Counted from the stretch's first letter, positions 37,218 through 47,164 are shown. The stretch is 64,000 nt of DNA from Persicobacter diffluens (GCF_036244895.1 NZ_BQKE01000004.1:372001-436000), one strand, 5' to 3'. Translations and numbers: made by a program. Notes: generated by a model not told the origin, from the sequence alone.

Positions 37218-40200
37218 ATGAAATATTTTTATTCACACCTGCAGGAAAGGGGGATATTAGTTTTTGCCTTACTAATGTTTTGTACCTCCTTCGCTTGGGC
37301 TCAGAATATTAAGGTCCGGGGAACCGTTTCGGAGAAAGACGCTGGTAGTTTGCCGGGGGTAACGGTTATTAATGAAAAAACGAAAAAGGGCACCATTACT
37401 GATGTGGAAGGACAATACCAATTGCCTGCATCGGTAGGGGATTTGCTAACCTTCTCTTTCGTGGGGATGAAAACCGTCAGCCACACCGTTGTTGGGGAAG
37501 AGCTTTCCATTACCATGACCTCAGACCTGGTCGATTTGGAAGAGGTGGTCGTAATTGGTTATGGTGAGGTAAAAAAGAAAGAGCTGACCGGTGCGGTGGC
37601 TCAGATTAAAGCCGATGATATCACCAAATTTACTTCCGCAGATTTAGGAACAGCACTGCAGGGGCAAATTGCTGGGGTGAATATTTCCGCCGGCTCTGGA
37701 GCGCCTGGGGCAGAGTCTAATATTCAAATTCGTGGTATCAGTTCCATCAGCGGTTCCAATACCCCACTATTTGTGGTAGATGGTATTCCTCAGGAAGGGG
37801 ATCCAAGATTGGCTGCCAATGAAATTGAGACGATTGATGTATTGAAAGATGCCGCCTCTTGTGCGATTTACGGTACCCGTGGTGCCGCCGGGGTAATTTT
37901 GATTACCACCAAGCAGGGGAAAGAAGGAGAGATGAAAATCTCTTTCGATGGGTCCTCTGGATTTCAGCGTATTCAGGAGCAATCTCGTGTTCCACTGATG
38001 AATAAGTATGAGCAGTCTTATTATGATTTGGTCTATTCTCGCAATTTTCATGGTAAAGTGGATGATGAAGCAAATACTCATTACAATCGTTCTCAGTATT
38101 TGTTTTTGAATGATACCGATATGGTGAGTTATGTGCTTAATGATATGGCCGCCGTGCATAATTACAACATAAATGCTGCTGGTGGTACCAAAAAGATGAA
38201 GTACAATGTCTCGGCCGGTTATTTTGGTCAGGAAGGGGTTGTTATTAACTCGCGTTTTGATCGTTTCAACACCCGCTTCAATACGGAATTTCAAAAAGGA
38301 AAATTAAATATAAAGACCGGTTTGGCTTTTATGCATGAAAATCAGGCACAGCCAAGAGCAGATATTTTGATTCAATCGACGCGTTATTTCCCTTATCAGC
38401 CTGCCGTAAGTGTGGATGATGGTTCTTTTGATACTTCCGGAGATGGTACCAATCCATTAGTTTTGGCCCTGGCCAATACGATGAGAGCGATTGGTTTTGA
38501 AGATACCGGAAAACGAAACCGTATCAATGCCAATATGCGTGCGGCTTATCGAATTACGGATAATTTGAGATTTGAATCTCGAGTGGGGGCAAATTTTGTG
38601 AATTATCAACGGAAAATGTTCGCTCCCAATTATGCCATTTATGATCGAAGCGGGCTATTGTTAACGCAAATTAGTGATTCCTATATTCAGCAGAGTTTCA
38701 CCTACAACGGTTCAATTAGCGCGGATGCGAGTTTAAATTACACCAAGAAATTTGATAAACATCGTATCGTAGCTACTGGAGCGGCATCTTATGAGATGTA
38801 CAGCATGAATCAGTTTACAGCGGGCCGTCAATTCATCGTTGATAATGACATCAAGGTGATCGAAGGAGGTTTGTTGAATCCCTATGCTTACTCTGGCGGA
38901 AATGACCGTACCGATATTCTGCTAGGAACTTTAGCGAGAGTGCAATATGATTATGATAGTAAATATATGTTGAGTGCCTCTGTGCGTCGGGATGGATCTT
39001 CTCGTTTTACCGAAGCTTATCGTTGGGGATTTTTCCCTTCCATCTCTGCAGGTTGGAATGTTTCGGATGAGCCATTCTGGGATAATATCGCCAAGACGGT
39101 GAACAACTTTAAGTTACGTGCCAGTTATGGTACCACGGGTAATCAGAATTTTAGATCCTATTCTTTCGCGCCCACCATTACCAGAAACCAGGATTATATC
39201 TTCGGCGCTGAGGGACGGGAAAGCATTGCATATGGCGCTATCCAAACGGCTTTTGCCAATGAGAATGTGCGTTGGGAAACCACTGTACAGGCCAACTTTG
39301 GTATTGACATCGGGATGTTTGACAACCGTTTGACTTTTGGAGTTGATTTGTACGATACCCGTAAGCACGATATGCTATTCCCGGTGCAATTACCTCCTTC
39401 AGCCGGTGTTGGTTCCGGAGCAGATTCCCGGATCACGATGAATGTGGGAGATATGATGAACCAGGGGATTGAGATTTCTGCAGGATATCGTTCCATTGAC
39501 CGTGCCGTTAAGTGGGGGATAAATGGTACTTTCACCAAGAATATCAACCGGGTTACGCGCATGTCTGGAGAAGATATTATTTATAATAATCAAACCTTTA
39601 TGGCTGGTGATCCCAACTCCATGGTGACTACCGTCGCCTTAGGACATGAGGTGGGTGCTTTCTTCCTTTATCAGACCGAGGGTGTGATTAAAACGCAGGA
39701 GCAGCTGGATGCTTATAGAGCCTTGGTGCCATCGGCAAAAATGGGTGATCTGATGTATATCGATACCAACGAAGATGGTAGAATCACAGAAGAAGATCGC
39801 GTTTATTCCGGTAGTGGTTTACCACTATTTGAAGCAGGATTAAATACTAATATTGAGTATAAAGGATTCGATTTCAGTATGCAATGGTATGCCAATGTGG
39901 GGAATAAAGTAATGAACGGAACCAAAGCAGCTGCTTATTCTTTCCAGCGCCACAAAGACCTGTACTATTCCTGGTCTGAAGCCAATAACCAATCAGATGT
40001 GCCCGCCTTCAGAGGAGACAGCCGCCAGCATGCCAATTATGCCGCTGCTACGGACTACTGGTTAGAGGACGGTTCCTTCCTAAGATTGCGCTCCGTAACC
40101 CTTGGTTATAACTTCAAAAAAGAAGTGAATGATAAACTTAAAGTGCAGGGATTGAGAGTGTATGTTACTGCTCAAAATCCATTGACCTTTACCAAGTATA

Positions 40201-40310
40201 CCGGTTTTGATCCGGATGTCGGAGGAAATGGTACCTCTACCCGTGGTTTGGATATCGGACGTTATCCAATCGCATCTCAGTATCTGTTAGGCCTTAAATT
40301 TTCATTCTAA
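37218..40310 (+). CDS. susC: SusC/RagA-type TonB-dependent transporter
   Basis: Predicted outer-membrane oligosaccharide importer of 1030 residues. After a signal peptide (ending AWAQ) comes a carboxypeptidase-regulatory-like domain (IKVRGTVSEKDAGSLPGVTV), then the plug with VVVIGYGEVKKKELTGAV and IQIRGISS, LFVVDGIP and the DVLKDAASCAIYGTRGAAGVILITTK block that defines SusC proteins, and a long beta-barrel ending YLLGLKFSF. SusD follows after 11 bases. The only SusC in the window, it most likely imports sulfated galactan oligosaccharides. The TonB box and energy partners lie elsewhere. Confidence 0.96.
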   Translation: MKYFYSHLQERGILVFALLMFCTSFAWAQNIKVRGTVSEKDAGSLPGVTVINEKTKKGTITDVEGQYQLPASVGDLLTFSFVGMKTVSHTVVGEELSITMTSDLVDLEEVVVIGYGEVKKKELTGAVAQIKADDITKFTSADLGTALQGQIAGVNISAGSGAPGAESNIQIRGISSISGSNTPLFVVDGIPQEGDPRLAANEIETIDVLKDAASCAIYGTRGAAGVILITTKQGKEGEMKISFDGSSGFQRIQEQSRVPLMNKYEQSYYDLVYSRNFHGKVDDEANTHYNRSQYLFLNDTDMVSYVLNDMAAVHNYNINAAGGTKKMKYNVSAGYFGQEGVVINSRFDRFNTRFNTEFQKGKLNIKTGLAFMHENQAQPRADILIQSTRYFPYQPAVSVDDGSFDTSGDGTNPLVLALANTMRAIGFEDTGKRNRINANMRAAYRITDNLRFESRVGANFVNYQRKMFAPNYAIYDRSGLLLTQISDSYIQQSFTYNGSISADASLNYTKKFDKHRIVATGAASYEMYSMNQFTAGRQFIVDNDIKVIEGGLLNPYAYSGGNDRTDILLGTLARVQYDYDSKYMLSASVRRDGSSRFTEAYRWGFFPSISAGWNVSDEPFWDNIAKTVNNFKLRASYGTTGNQNFRSYSFAPTITRNQDYIFGAEGRESIAYGAIQTAFANENVRWETTVQANFGIDIGMFDNRLTFGVDLYDTRKHDMLFPVQLPPSAGVGSGADSRITMNVGDMMNQGIEISAGYRSIDRAVKWGINGTFTKNINRVTRMSGEDIIYNNQTFMAGDPNSMVTTVALGHEVGAFFLYQTEGVIKTQEQLDAYRALVPSAKMGDLMYIDTNEDGRITEEDRVYSGSGLPLFEAGLNTNIEYKGFDFSMQWYANVGNKVMNGTKAAAYSFQRHKDLYYSWSEANNQSDVPAFRGDSRQHANYAAATDYWLEDGSFLRLRSVTLGYNFKKEVNDKLKVQGLRVYVTAQNPLTFTKYTGFDPDVGGNGTSTRGLDIGRYPIASQYLLGLKFSF

Positions 40311-40321
40311 TTTTTACGGAC

Positions 40322-42088
40322 ATGAAAAGATTTAATATATTTATTTTTATTCTTTTATTTTTTAATGTGGCCTGTTCCAATTTGTTGGATCAGGAGAATC
40401 CGAACAAAACCCTGGTGCATAATTTCTGGCAGGATTTAGACGATACCAATACCGGATTAAATGCCACTTATTCTACCTTGCTGAATCACTTTATCCTTAG
40501 TATTGAGGAGGAAAGTTTGCGTTCAGATTTGGGATATCCCGGAGGGGGACGTCCTAGTCCATGGGGAAATAAAGCCATTTATTACTATTATACCTATGGA
40601 GCGGCAGAACAACCAATTTTGTTGAAATGGCAGGCTTATTATCAGGGCGCTTTCCGGGCCAATCAGGTGATTGAGGCTTTGGAGCGATTAGAAGGCTCAG
40701 TTGATGAGGAAGAACGTGTGCTTCAAATGGCGCAGGCCCGCTTTTTAAGAGGCTTGTTTCACTTCTACGCGCACTCTATTTTTAACGAAGGAGAGGTCAT
40801 TATTTATGATGAAACGCCAAAGACTACCGCGGATTATACCAGATCTATTTCTGATTATCAGGAAGTGGTGGACTTCTTCCGCGCAGATCTGCAGTATGCT
40901 TTGAATAATTTGCCGGCAGATTATCCTTCTAATCAGATGGGTAGAGTTACCGCTGGTGCTGCGGCCTATTATTTGGCTACCAGTTACTTATATGAAAAGG
41001 AATATGATAAAGCGAAAGATCTTTATGAAGATATCATTTATAATCATTCCGGTAATTTAAAAGATTATCAGTTGGAGCAGGACGAAACAGTACTGTTTAC
41101 CGATAAAGCGGCGGGCTGTGATGAAATTATTTTCCAGGTGAATTATGGCCTGGGCCTACGTCCTGAGATGGGAATTTGGGATGAGCAAAGTTTAAGTAAC
41201 CGACTGGCCAATATGGTATCTCCTCAGAGTACCGGGGGAGGGAGAACCTTACTTCCTTCATTGTGGCTGACCCATGCTTACAGAGCAGAGACCCTGGATA
41301 CGAAAGACAAACGGAATTATTATACCACTGAGGAAGGGGAGGAAAAAATGAAAGTAGTTTCCCTTCGTTCTTCCAATATGATCGCCCTAATTGAGGATGA
41401 TCAAACCCCCTATTATCTGGAAGGTTTGGCGCGTGATATGGCTCCTTTTAACAGCTTTGAATATGGTTATTTTAAAAAGTATAGTAATCATGATATTATT
41501 GACAGTGAGTTAAATATGGAAGAGGGCCGTAACCGTTCGGGTAAAAATGTTCCCGTGGTTCGTTTGGCCGAAGTTTATTTGAATTTAGCAGAATGCTACA
41601 TTAAGTCGAATCAGGTGGACCGAGCGCTTCCCTTAATGAATGAAGTTCGCAAGCGCTGGGCCTTACAGCTGATCGGACCTTCCAATGGGGATACGGATCA
41701 TGATTATGACGAAATTGTTTATAATGCAGAAAGCCTGATGGAGCGCTTAATGTATAAGGAAAAACCCTTGGAGCTATCCATTGAAGGACATTCTATGCGT
41801 TTTATTGACCTTCGTCGTTGGGGAGTTTTAAAAGAGCGTTTTGAAGAATTGGCTCAGGAGGAATACTATGGCCTCGGCTATAAATTTGTTGGGCAGGATG
41901 GTAATGAAAAAACGAAATGGGCACTGTTGAGATGTGTAAGTATTGATGGTCCTCCAAACGGAACACCAAAAATACTGAAAGACTTTGAGAGAGCTGCTGA
42001 AAATTTCAATCCTCAAATCCACAATTATTTACCTATTCCGGCAAGAGAGGTGATGGCTAACCCAGGGATCTATAATAAGAAAAAGTAG
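40322..42088 (+). CDS. susD: SusD/RagB-type glycan-binding lipoprotein
   Basis: Predicted cell-surface lipoprotein that forms the lid of the SusC transporter. The lipobox NVAC gives Cys18. Helical repeat segments typical of the family are visible: ARFLRGLFHFYAHSIFNEG, AAYYLATSYLYEKEYDKAKDL, VVRLAEVYLNLAECYIKSN and GHSMRFIDLRRWGVLKE, with a C-terminal LPIPAREVMANPGI. It is placed directly after susC and 1 base before the next lipoprotein gene. Confidence 0.95.
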   Translation: MKRFNIFIFILLFFNVACSNLLDQENPNKTLVHNFWQDLDDTNTGLNATYSTLLNHFILSIEEESLRSDLGYPGGGRPSPWGNKAIYYYYTYGAAEQPILLKWQAYYQGAFRANQVIEALERLEGSVDEEERVLQMAQARFLRGLFHFYAHSIFNEGEVIIYDETPKTTADYTRSISDYQEVVDFFRADLQYALNNLPADYPSNQMGRVTAGAAAYYLATSYLYEKEYDKAKDLYEDIIYNHSGNLKDYQLEQDETVLFTDKAAGCDEIIFQVNYGLGLRPEMGIWDEQSLSNRLANMVSPQSTGGGRTLLPSLWLTHAYRAETLDTKDKRNYYTTEEGEEKMKVVSLRSSNMIALIEDDQTPYYLEGLARDMAPFNSFEYGYFKKYSNHDIIDSELNMEEGRNRSGKNVPVVRLAEVYLNLAECYIKSNQVDRALPLMNEVRKRWALQLIGPSNGDTDHDYDEIVYNAESLMERLMYKEKPLELSIEGHSMRFIDLRRWGVLKERFEELAQEEYYGLGYKFVGQDGNEKTKWALLRCVSIDGPPNGTPKILKDFERAAENFNPQIHNYLPIPAREVMANPGIYNKKK

Positions 42089-42089
42089 T

Positions 42090-43739
42090 ATGAGATTTTT
42101 TAATATATTTATAGCCTTCACAACATTGATGTTGTGGGGCTGTGTTCAGGACTATCAAATTCCATCTCATGAATTTTCAGATTTAGCATGGAATTCTAAT
42201 AAAAACGGGGAACGTTTTTGGGTGCTAAATGAAGGAGAACATGTGACCATGTATAATTTGTCCCAGGGATTGGTGTACCAATCCTGGGAGATTTCAGAAG
42301 GGACTTATTTCCTCGATGGTAATTTTGATGCCAATTCGGATTTGTCTGAGCATGTGTTGGAAGACTCAGTGAGTTATACCAATGAAAAGATGGTGCATAT
42401 CTATTATCCGACAGAAGGTACTTATGAAATTAATTTGAATAGCAGTTTTGAGGAAGAGGTGTACCGTGTAGGTTTTGACAATGACACCCTTCGGAGTACA
42501 TTTAATGCCGAAGACGGACTATGGCATGTAGACACTACTTTCGTGGTGGATGTCTATGGCAGTGTGAAACCCGCCTTTGAAGTAGAGTATAAAGGGGAGA
42601 TTGTGCTTGAGATAGAGGGGGATCAGGAAGTTCCTACCACGGATGCCGATAAGGCCAATTGGAAGAAACTGGAGGTTGAGGCCGGAGAGCCGCTGATATT
42701 CCGAGATTTGACCACCAAGGGTCGTCCTAATACAAGACAGTGGTTGTTGAACCAGGCGCAGGAAGAGGAGAGCAGGGAAGAGGAATTTGCTGCATTGTAC
42801 TCTAAATTGGGAACACATTATGCAGGAGAGTTATTAGCCATTCGTACCGGTGATGAAATTATTTCGTCTAATCGTCAACGTAAAGCTATACCATTGCAAA
42901 TTTCGGTGATTCCTTCTTCTAAGCCATTTTTTCAGGAAGGCGATATCAGTCTGGATGTAGAAAAAGTGATTAGATTTTCAGTCAATGGGGGAGTGGCCAA
43001 TATTCCTGCCAATGAAAAAGACCACTTTACTTTGAAAGTAAAGAATGCAGGCAAGGGGTTTGAGGAAGATATTCTGGTGGAGCAGGTCAGAGTGAGTGAT
43101 AATAATACTGTAATTGAATTAATCCCTGCTGCTCCCGTATATGGAAATGATCTGATCGTGGTAGAGTATACCGGTGGAAACATTATGTCTGAGGATGGGC
43201 GAGTTTTACAGGGGTTTGATGCCACAGTGAATGCCCGTATAGGTTTTGAGGTGTTACCGGAAGATTATTTTAGTTTTGCTAAGGGGCAGGAGCATTGGGA
43301 TTTTTATTTAAGTAACAATGTGTTTTCTTTTGAAGAAGATGTTAATGGAGCGGCACATGTCCTTAAGTTCTCTACCTCGGAAGTGCCTGACGCACATAAA
43401 TTTGCTATTCTTCATGAAGATAAAGAAAATCGTCCTTTTTCAATCCCCTCAGGAATGTATAATCGGAAGATTCGCGTATATATTGAGCCTGGCAGCATGA
43501 TGCCAAATGTTACTTTCCGTGCCAAGACCACGAATACAAATTGGTGGATGCCAATGGTATTTGATCTTTCGGATGTGCCACAAGGCCAATGGGTGGAAGT
43601 GGAAGCTCCTCAGAATATTGCGGAAACCCTTGAGTTTAATACGCCTAAAACACAGTTCGTGATGGATAAAGACTTTCCAAGAACCGGAACAATCTACATT
43701 GATTATATCCAGTTTATCCGGGAAGATTACCGACCATAA
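42090..43739 (+). CDS. surface lipoprotein in the Sus operon, probable glycan-binding protein
   Basis: Third gene of the Sus operon, in the position usually held by a SusE-like or surface glycan-binding protein. The lipobox LWGC puts Cys18 at the membrane. The middle contains an Ig-like segment (VIRFSVNGGVANIPANEKDHFTLKVKN to DLIVVEYTGGNIMSEDGR) of the kind seen in bacterial adhesins, and the C-terminus (about 390-549) resembles a carbohydrate-binding jelly roll ending GTIYIDYIQFIRED. No catalytic motif is visible. Binding specificity is unknown. The spacing and following terminator show it ends the operon. Confidence 0.78.
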   Translation: MRFFNIFIAFTTLMLWGCVQDYQIPSHEFSDLAWNSNKNGERFWVLNEGEHVTMYNLSQGLVYQSWEISEGTYFLDGNFDANSDLSEHVLEDSVSYTNEKMVHIYYPTEGTYEINLNSSFEEEVYRVGFDNDTLRSTFNAEDGLWHVDTTFVVDVYGSVKPAFEVEYKGEIVLEIEGDQEVPTTDADKANWKKLEVEAGEPLIFRDLTTKGRPNTRQWLLNQAQEEESREEEFAALYSKLGTHYAGELLAIRTGDEIISSNRQRKAIPLQISVIPSSKPFFQEGDISLDVEKVIRFSVNGGVANIPANEKDHFTLKVKNAGKGFEEDILVEQVRVSDNNTVIELIPAAPVYGNDLIVVEYTGGNIMSEDGRVLQGFDATVNARIGFEVLPEDYFSFAKGQEHWDFYLSNNVFSFEEDVNGAAHVLKFSTSEVPDAHKFAILHEDKENRPFSIPSGMYNRKIRVYIEPGSMMPNVTFRAKTTNTNWWMPMVFDLSDVPQGQWVEVEAPQNIAETLEFNTPKTQFVMDKDFPRTGTIYIDYIQFIREDYRP

Positions 43740-43758
43740 GAATTTTTTGAGAAGAATG

Positions 43759-43786
43759 AGCCCGGTTCGAACCGGGCTTTTTTTTA
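43759..43786 (+). terminator. Rho-independent terminator of the Sus operon
   Basis: A GC-rich perfect palindrome, AGCCCGGTTC followed directly by GAACCGGGCT, then eight or more T. It lies just before the next sulfatase start. Confidence 0.95.
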
Positions 43787-43799
43787 ACGCTGTTTTGCT

Positions 43800-45302
43800 A
43801 TGAAGAAGTGTTTGTTAAGTATAGTGGCCCTGTTTTGTGGGCTAATGCCACTAAAGGCACAAAGGAATGATCACCCCAATATTATACTCATCGTTTCTGA
43901 TGATCACGGCAGGGCTGATATGGGTTGTTACGGTAATCAGGTAATCCAGACCCCCAGCATTGATGCCTTGGCCCGGGAGGGGATTCGTTTCGAAAATGCT
44001 TACTGCACCACCGCTTCCTGTAGTGCTTCCCGTTCGGTGATTATGAGTGGGATGTACAATCATGCCACAGGGCATTATGGACATGAGCATGCCTATCATC
44101 ACTTTGCTACTTATGATCACATTCTCTCCTTGCCGGTGATGCTGGAGCAATTTGCCGATTATAAAACGGCCAGAATCGGCAAATATCATTTAGGACCGGA
44201 GGCGGTTTACCATTTTCAGCAGGTGTTGCAGGCCGATGGCCGGAATACCTACGAGATGAGTCAGCGTTCTTTGGCCTTTATTGAGGACTGTGGTGAAGCG
44301 CCATTTTTCTTATACTACTGTCCAAAAGATCCTCACCGTGGATTGCATAAGTATCCGGGAAAATTTGGTGCCAATAAATTTGGTAATCTCGAGGAAGGCT
44401 ATGCCGGTATTCGTACGACCAAGTATAAGCCGGAAGAGGTTTCGGTTCAGCCCTTTATGCCAGATTCTAAATGCTCCAGAGAAGAATTGGCCGAATATTA
44501 TCAGTCCATAAGTCGAATGGATCAGGGCATGGGATTGTTATTTGACAGCCTTAAGCAAAAAGGACTCTGGGACAATACGCTTATTCTCTATTTGGCGGAT
44601 AATGGCCTGGCCTTTCCCGGAGCCAAAACCAATCAATATCAGCCGGGCATTAACCTGCCGCTGATCATTAAAAATGTAAAGCAGCAAAATGCAGGACAAG
44701 TGACCACCGCATTTGTCAATTGGACGGATTTAAGTCCAACGATCCTGGACCTGGTAGGTGTCCTTCCGAAAGCAGAAGCCAGGGTGAAAAAAATCGCTAA
44801 AGGAAAGCCTAAATTAAATCCCCAATCTTATTATAAAAATGGATTCCACGGAGTATCGTTTAAAGAGGTGTTGGAAGATCCGAAGCATTTTAAGCGGGAG
44901 AACCGAACATTCGCTTCCCATACTTTTCATGAGGTGACCATGTATTATCCGATGCGGACCATCATTACAGATCGCTACAAACTGATTTGGAATGTGACCT
45001 CCGGAACGCCTTTTCCTCATGCCAAAGATATCTGGAATTCTTCTACCTTGCAGGAAGCCTTAGCGTCTCCAGGGCAGATGTATGGACGCAGATCTTTATA
45101 TGATTATACCTTTCGCGCGGAATTTGAATTATTTGACCTTAAGAACGACCCGGAAGAAGCGCATAATCTGGCGGCGAATCCCAGCTATGAAAAAGTATTA
45201 TCTGATATGATTCAGGAACTTAAAGCATTTCAGCAGCAAACCAGTGATCCCTGGTTTCAAATATGGGAAAGAAATGAGGCCTTGAAAGAAGTGGAAATGT
45301 AA
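43800..45302 (+). CDS. S1 sulfatase (3), sulfamidase-like sequence
   Basis: Predicted secreted sulfatase. Cys74 in SCSASR is the formylglycine position; IVSDDHGRADMGCYG gives the metal ligands, KYHLG and LYLADNGLAFPGAK later blocks. The CSASR version and general sequence resemble N-sulfoglucosamine sulfohydrolases (S1_8), but in a galactan cluster an O-sulfatase role (for example an S1_17-like enzyme) is also possible. The signal peptide ends PLKAQ. It starts right after the Sus terminator, so it must have its own promoter or depend on read-through. Confidence 0.86.
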   Translation: MKKCLLSIVALFCGLMPLKAQRNDHPNIILIVSDDHGRADMGCYGNQVIQTPSIDALAREGIRFENAYCTTASCSASRSVIMSGMYNHATGHYGHEHAYHHFATYDHILSLPVMLEQFADYKTARIGKYHLGPEAVYHFQQVLQADGRNTYEMSQRSLAFIEDCGEAPFFLYYCPKDPHRGLHKYPGKFGANKFGNLEEGYAGIRTTKYKPEEVSVQPFMPDSKCSREELAEYYQSISRMDQGMGLLFDSLKQKGLWDNTLILYLADNGLAFPGAKTNQYQPGINLPLIIKNVKQQNAGQVTTAFVNWTDLSPTILDLVGVLPKAEARVKKIAKGKPKLNPQSYYKNGFHGVSFKEVLEDPKHFKRENRTFASHTFHEVTMYYPMRTIITDRYKLIWNVTSGTPFPHAKDIWNSSTLQEALASPGQMYGRRSLYDYTFRAEFELFDLKNDPEEAHNLAANPSYEKVLSDMIQELKAFQQQTSDPWFQIWERNEALKEVEM

Positions 45303-45774
45303 TAACGGAACTTGGCTTGGAGATAAACAGAAGTATTCTGCTTGCTGGAAGGGGAAGGGCTTTTTCATCAAAAGCTAGATCTACCATTCAATACCTTATA
45401 TTTAATTATTAATCGTTTCTTTTTCATTTTTTCTTGACAAAAACGAAACAAGAAATCAAGGCTGTGATCAATGTCGGCGGGACAAAGAACCTGCTGACGG
45501 AATCCATCAAGGCGACATTTGGAGCGGGCAGGAGACTGGTGAAATATTGCTAAAATGTCGCTGTGATGCCTTCTTGTCGCCAGCAGAACCTTTGTCTATC
45601 CGCCCATTGATCAAGGCCATCCCCTTGTATTGGAAATTTCTTCCGTATATTTCAAAAACGCACTAAATGCCAATGAATGCCCCTATTCTAAAAAACATTC
45701 GAGCACATTAGGGACATTCGTGGCTAAAATCATCACACCTACTCCTCAAAAGTTAATTAGTGGAATTGGCGTAA
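45303..45774 (+). repeat. intergenic repeat family 3, copy 1 (interrupted)
   Basis: From 45427 (TTTCTTGACAAAAACGAAAC) to the AA at 45773-45774 this matches the copy at 47196-47480. Two insertions interrupt it: a 155-bp hairpin at 45463-45617 and the IS110 element at 45775. The sequence continues on the far side of the IS at 47165. Bases 45303-45426 show nothing recognisable. Confidence 0.8.
45463..45617. mobile_element. 155-bp palindromic insertion within repeat family 3
   Basis: Terminal inverted repeats TGATCAATG and CATTGATCA, and inner arms that also pair (GACAAAG/CTTTGTC), make a long imperfect hairpin. The 8-mer ATCAAGGC stands on both sides of the junction. The copy at 47196 lacks the segment, while the minus-strand copy at 63668 has a related one. 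Confidence 0.7.
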
Positions 45775-45873
45775 CCTTAGGTTTGCAATGCAGAAACGGG
45801 TAGGATTAATCCAAGTAATTTACAATCAGATGTTAGAGGTTGATTTTGAGTTAAATATAACTTTAATGATATT

Positions 45874-46028
45874 GGTTTCAATTCTAGAACCTGAAACCAT
45901 AAGGGTTAGTGAACTTCATTTTGCGTCCAGGTAAGACCTATACGAATTCTAACAACTAACCCTTTGACTCAGACAGGACCTGCATGAGAGATCAGATTTG
46001 ATAAGGTTTTTAGGTGGTATTTGAGTCA
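45874..46028 (+). ncRNA. candidate IS110 bridge RNA (seekRNA)
   Basis: Three stems in order: GGTTTCA/TGAAACC (45874-45898), AAGGGTTAGT/ACTAACCCTT (45901-45964) around a 44-base loop, and TGACTCA/TGAGTCA (45965-46028) around a 50-base loop. The first large loop has ACGAATT (45942), the complement of the right target flank AATTCGT (47165), and TTGCGT (45921), like the left flank TTGGCGT. The second loop has CATGAGAG (45983), identical to the right IS end (47157), and TAAGGTT (46002), the complement of the left end AACCTTA (45773). This is the layout of target- and donor-binding loops of IS110 bridge RNAs. Confidence 0.82.
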
Positions 46029-46050
46029 TGGTTTCTAAAATTGTATTGAT

Positions 46051-47076
46051 ATGGATTTTAACCATTATTTAGGTATTGATGTAAGTAAGGGAAGTCTGGA
46101 ACTCCATCTTATTTCACTGGATCAGTCGATTGAATTTGAGCCTATTGATAATACTGATGATGCCATCACTACCGGTTTGTTTGAGTTGTGTAAGCTTTAT
46201 CAGTTGTCGGGTGAAAACACGCTCATTATTGCGGAACATACCGGAATTTACACCTATCCATTGATTCGGGTATGCTCGGAATTAGGCTTGAGCCTTTGGC
46301 TACAATCTGGTTATGAAATTAAGCATAGCCAGGGGCTGCAAAGGGGGAAAAATGACAAGGTGGATGCATATCGAATAGCGGAATACGGACGTCGTTTTAG
46401 AGATAAGTACTCCCCCATTGAATTAGGGGAAAAGTCAATTGAATATCTTCGTTATTTGCGTTCAGAGCGTCGATTACTGGTAAAAGACAGAGCGAAATTT
46501 CAAGCCCAGCAGTCGGATCATAAAGATTTTATTTCTCCCGAGATTTATAAAGGAAGAGCGAAAAGAAACAAGGCAAGGATCAAGTTGCTGGATAGCCAAA
46601 TCAAACAACTAGACCAAGAAATAAAGGAGGTAATACATGAAGATCCAAAGCTAAAGAGGTATTTGAAGCTTTTGACCTCTATAAAAGGCATTGGTTTGCA
46701 GATAGCACTGAATGTAATTATTGAGACTTTGGGGTTTACCAAAATTACAACCGCAAAAAAATTTGCTTGTCATAGCGGAATAGCGCCCTTTAGATACACT
46801 TCCGGAACGAGCGTAAGGTCTAAAAATAAAGTTTCCTACAAAGCCAACAGGAAGATGAAATCGTTGCTTTTTATGGGCGCTCTAAGCCTGCTTAATGTAA
46901 AGGACTCAGAGGAATACAGGTACTATAAAAGAAAGACTTCAGAAGGTAAAGAACATTATTCTGTGATGATCGCTCTAACTGATAAACTAGTGAGGAAAAT
47001 GTACGCGGTCATTCGGGATGACCGGCCATACAGTAAGGAATATGAACCTAATTGGAGGAATGCTGAGGTGGCATAA
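46051..47076 (+). CDS. IS110-family transposase (bridge recombinase)
   Basis: Predicted DEDD recombinase of 341 residues. The N-terminal RuvC-like part has Asp10 (LGIDVSKG), Glu62 (IIAEHTG), Asp102 and Asp105 (KNDKVDAYRIA). A coiled coil at about 135-200 links to the C-terminal domain (SIKGIGLQIA, then HSGIAPFRYTSGTS), where Ser251 is the expected catalytic serine. The ORF is intact, and the RNA-like region lies upstream, as in the IS110 (not IS1111) group. It starts 22 bases after the third stem of the RNA. Confidence 0.95.
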   Translation: MDFNHYLGIDVSKGSLELHLISLDQSIEFEPIDNTDDAITTGLFELCKLYQLSGENTLIIAEHTGIYTYPLIRVCSELGLSLWLQSGYEIKHSQGLQRGKNDKVDAYRIAEYGRRFRDKYSPIELGEKSIEYLRYLRSERRLLVKDRAKFQAQQSDHKDFISPEIYKGRAKRNKARIKLLDSQIKQLDQEIKEVIHEDPKLKRYLKLLTSIKGIGLQIALNVIIETLGFTKITTAKKFACHSGIAPFRYTSGTSVRSKNKVSYKANRKMKSLLFMGALSLLNVKDSEEYRYYKRKTSEGKEHYSVMIALTDKLVRKMYAVIRDDRPYSKEYEPNWRNAEVA

Positions 47077-47164
47077 TTGGATGATTTGGAGAAATGAGTC
47101 TTTCGAAAAAAATAGAGTAAAATTGTACTAAAATAAATGAAAAAGCTTGACTTTACCATGAGAG

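Larger units (their letters stand above)
45775..47164 (+). mobile_element. IS110-family insertion sequence (complete)
   Basis: Bounds were set by comparison with uninterrupted copies of the target repeat: the left flank ends GGCGT-AA and the right flank resumes AA-TTCGTGG, matching the continuous minus-strand sequence at 63739-63760. The element is about 1390 bp with no inverted repeats, as usual for IS110, and AA is the shared core. It contains a 5' bridge-RNA-like region and one transposase gene. Confidence 0.85.
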
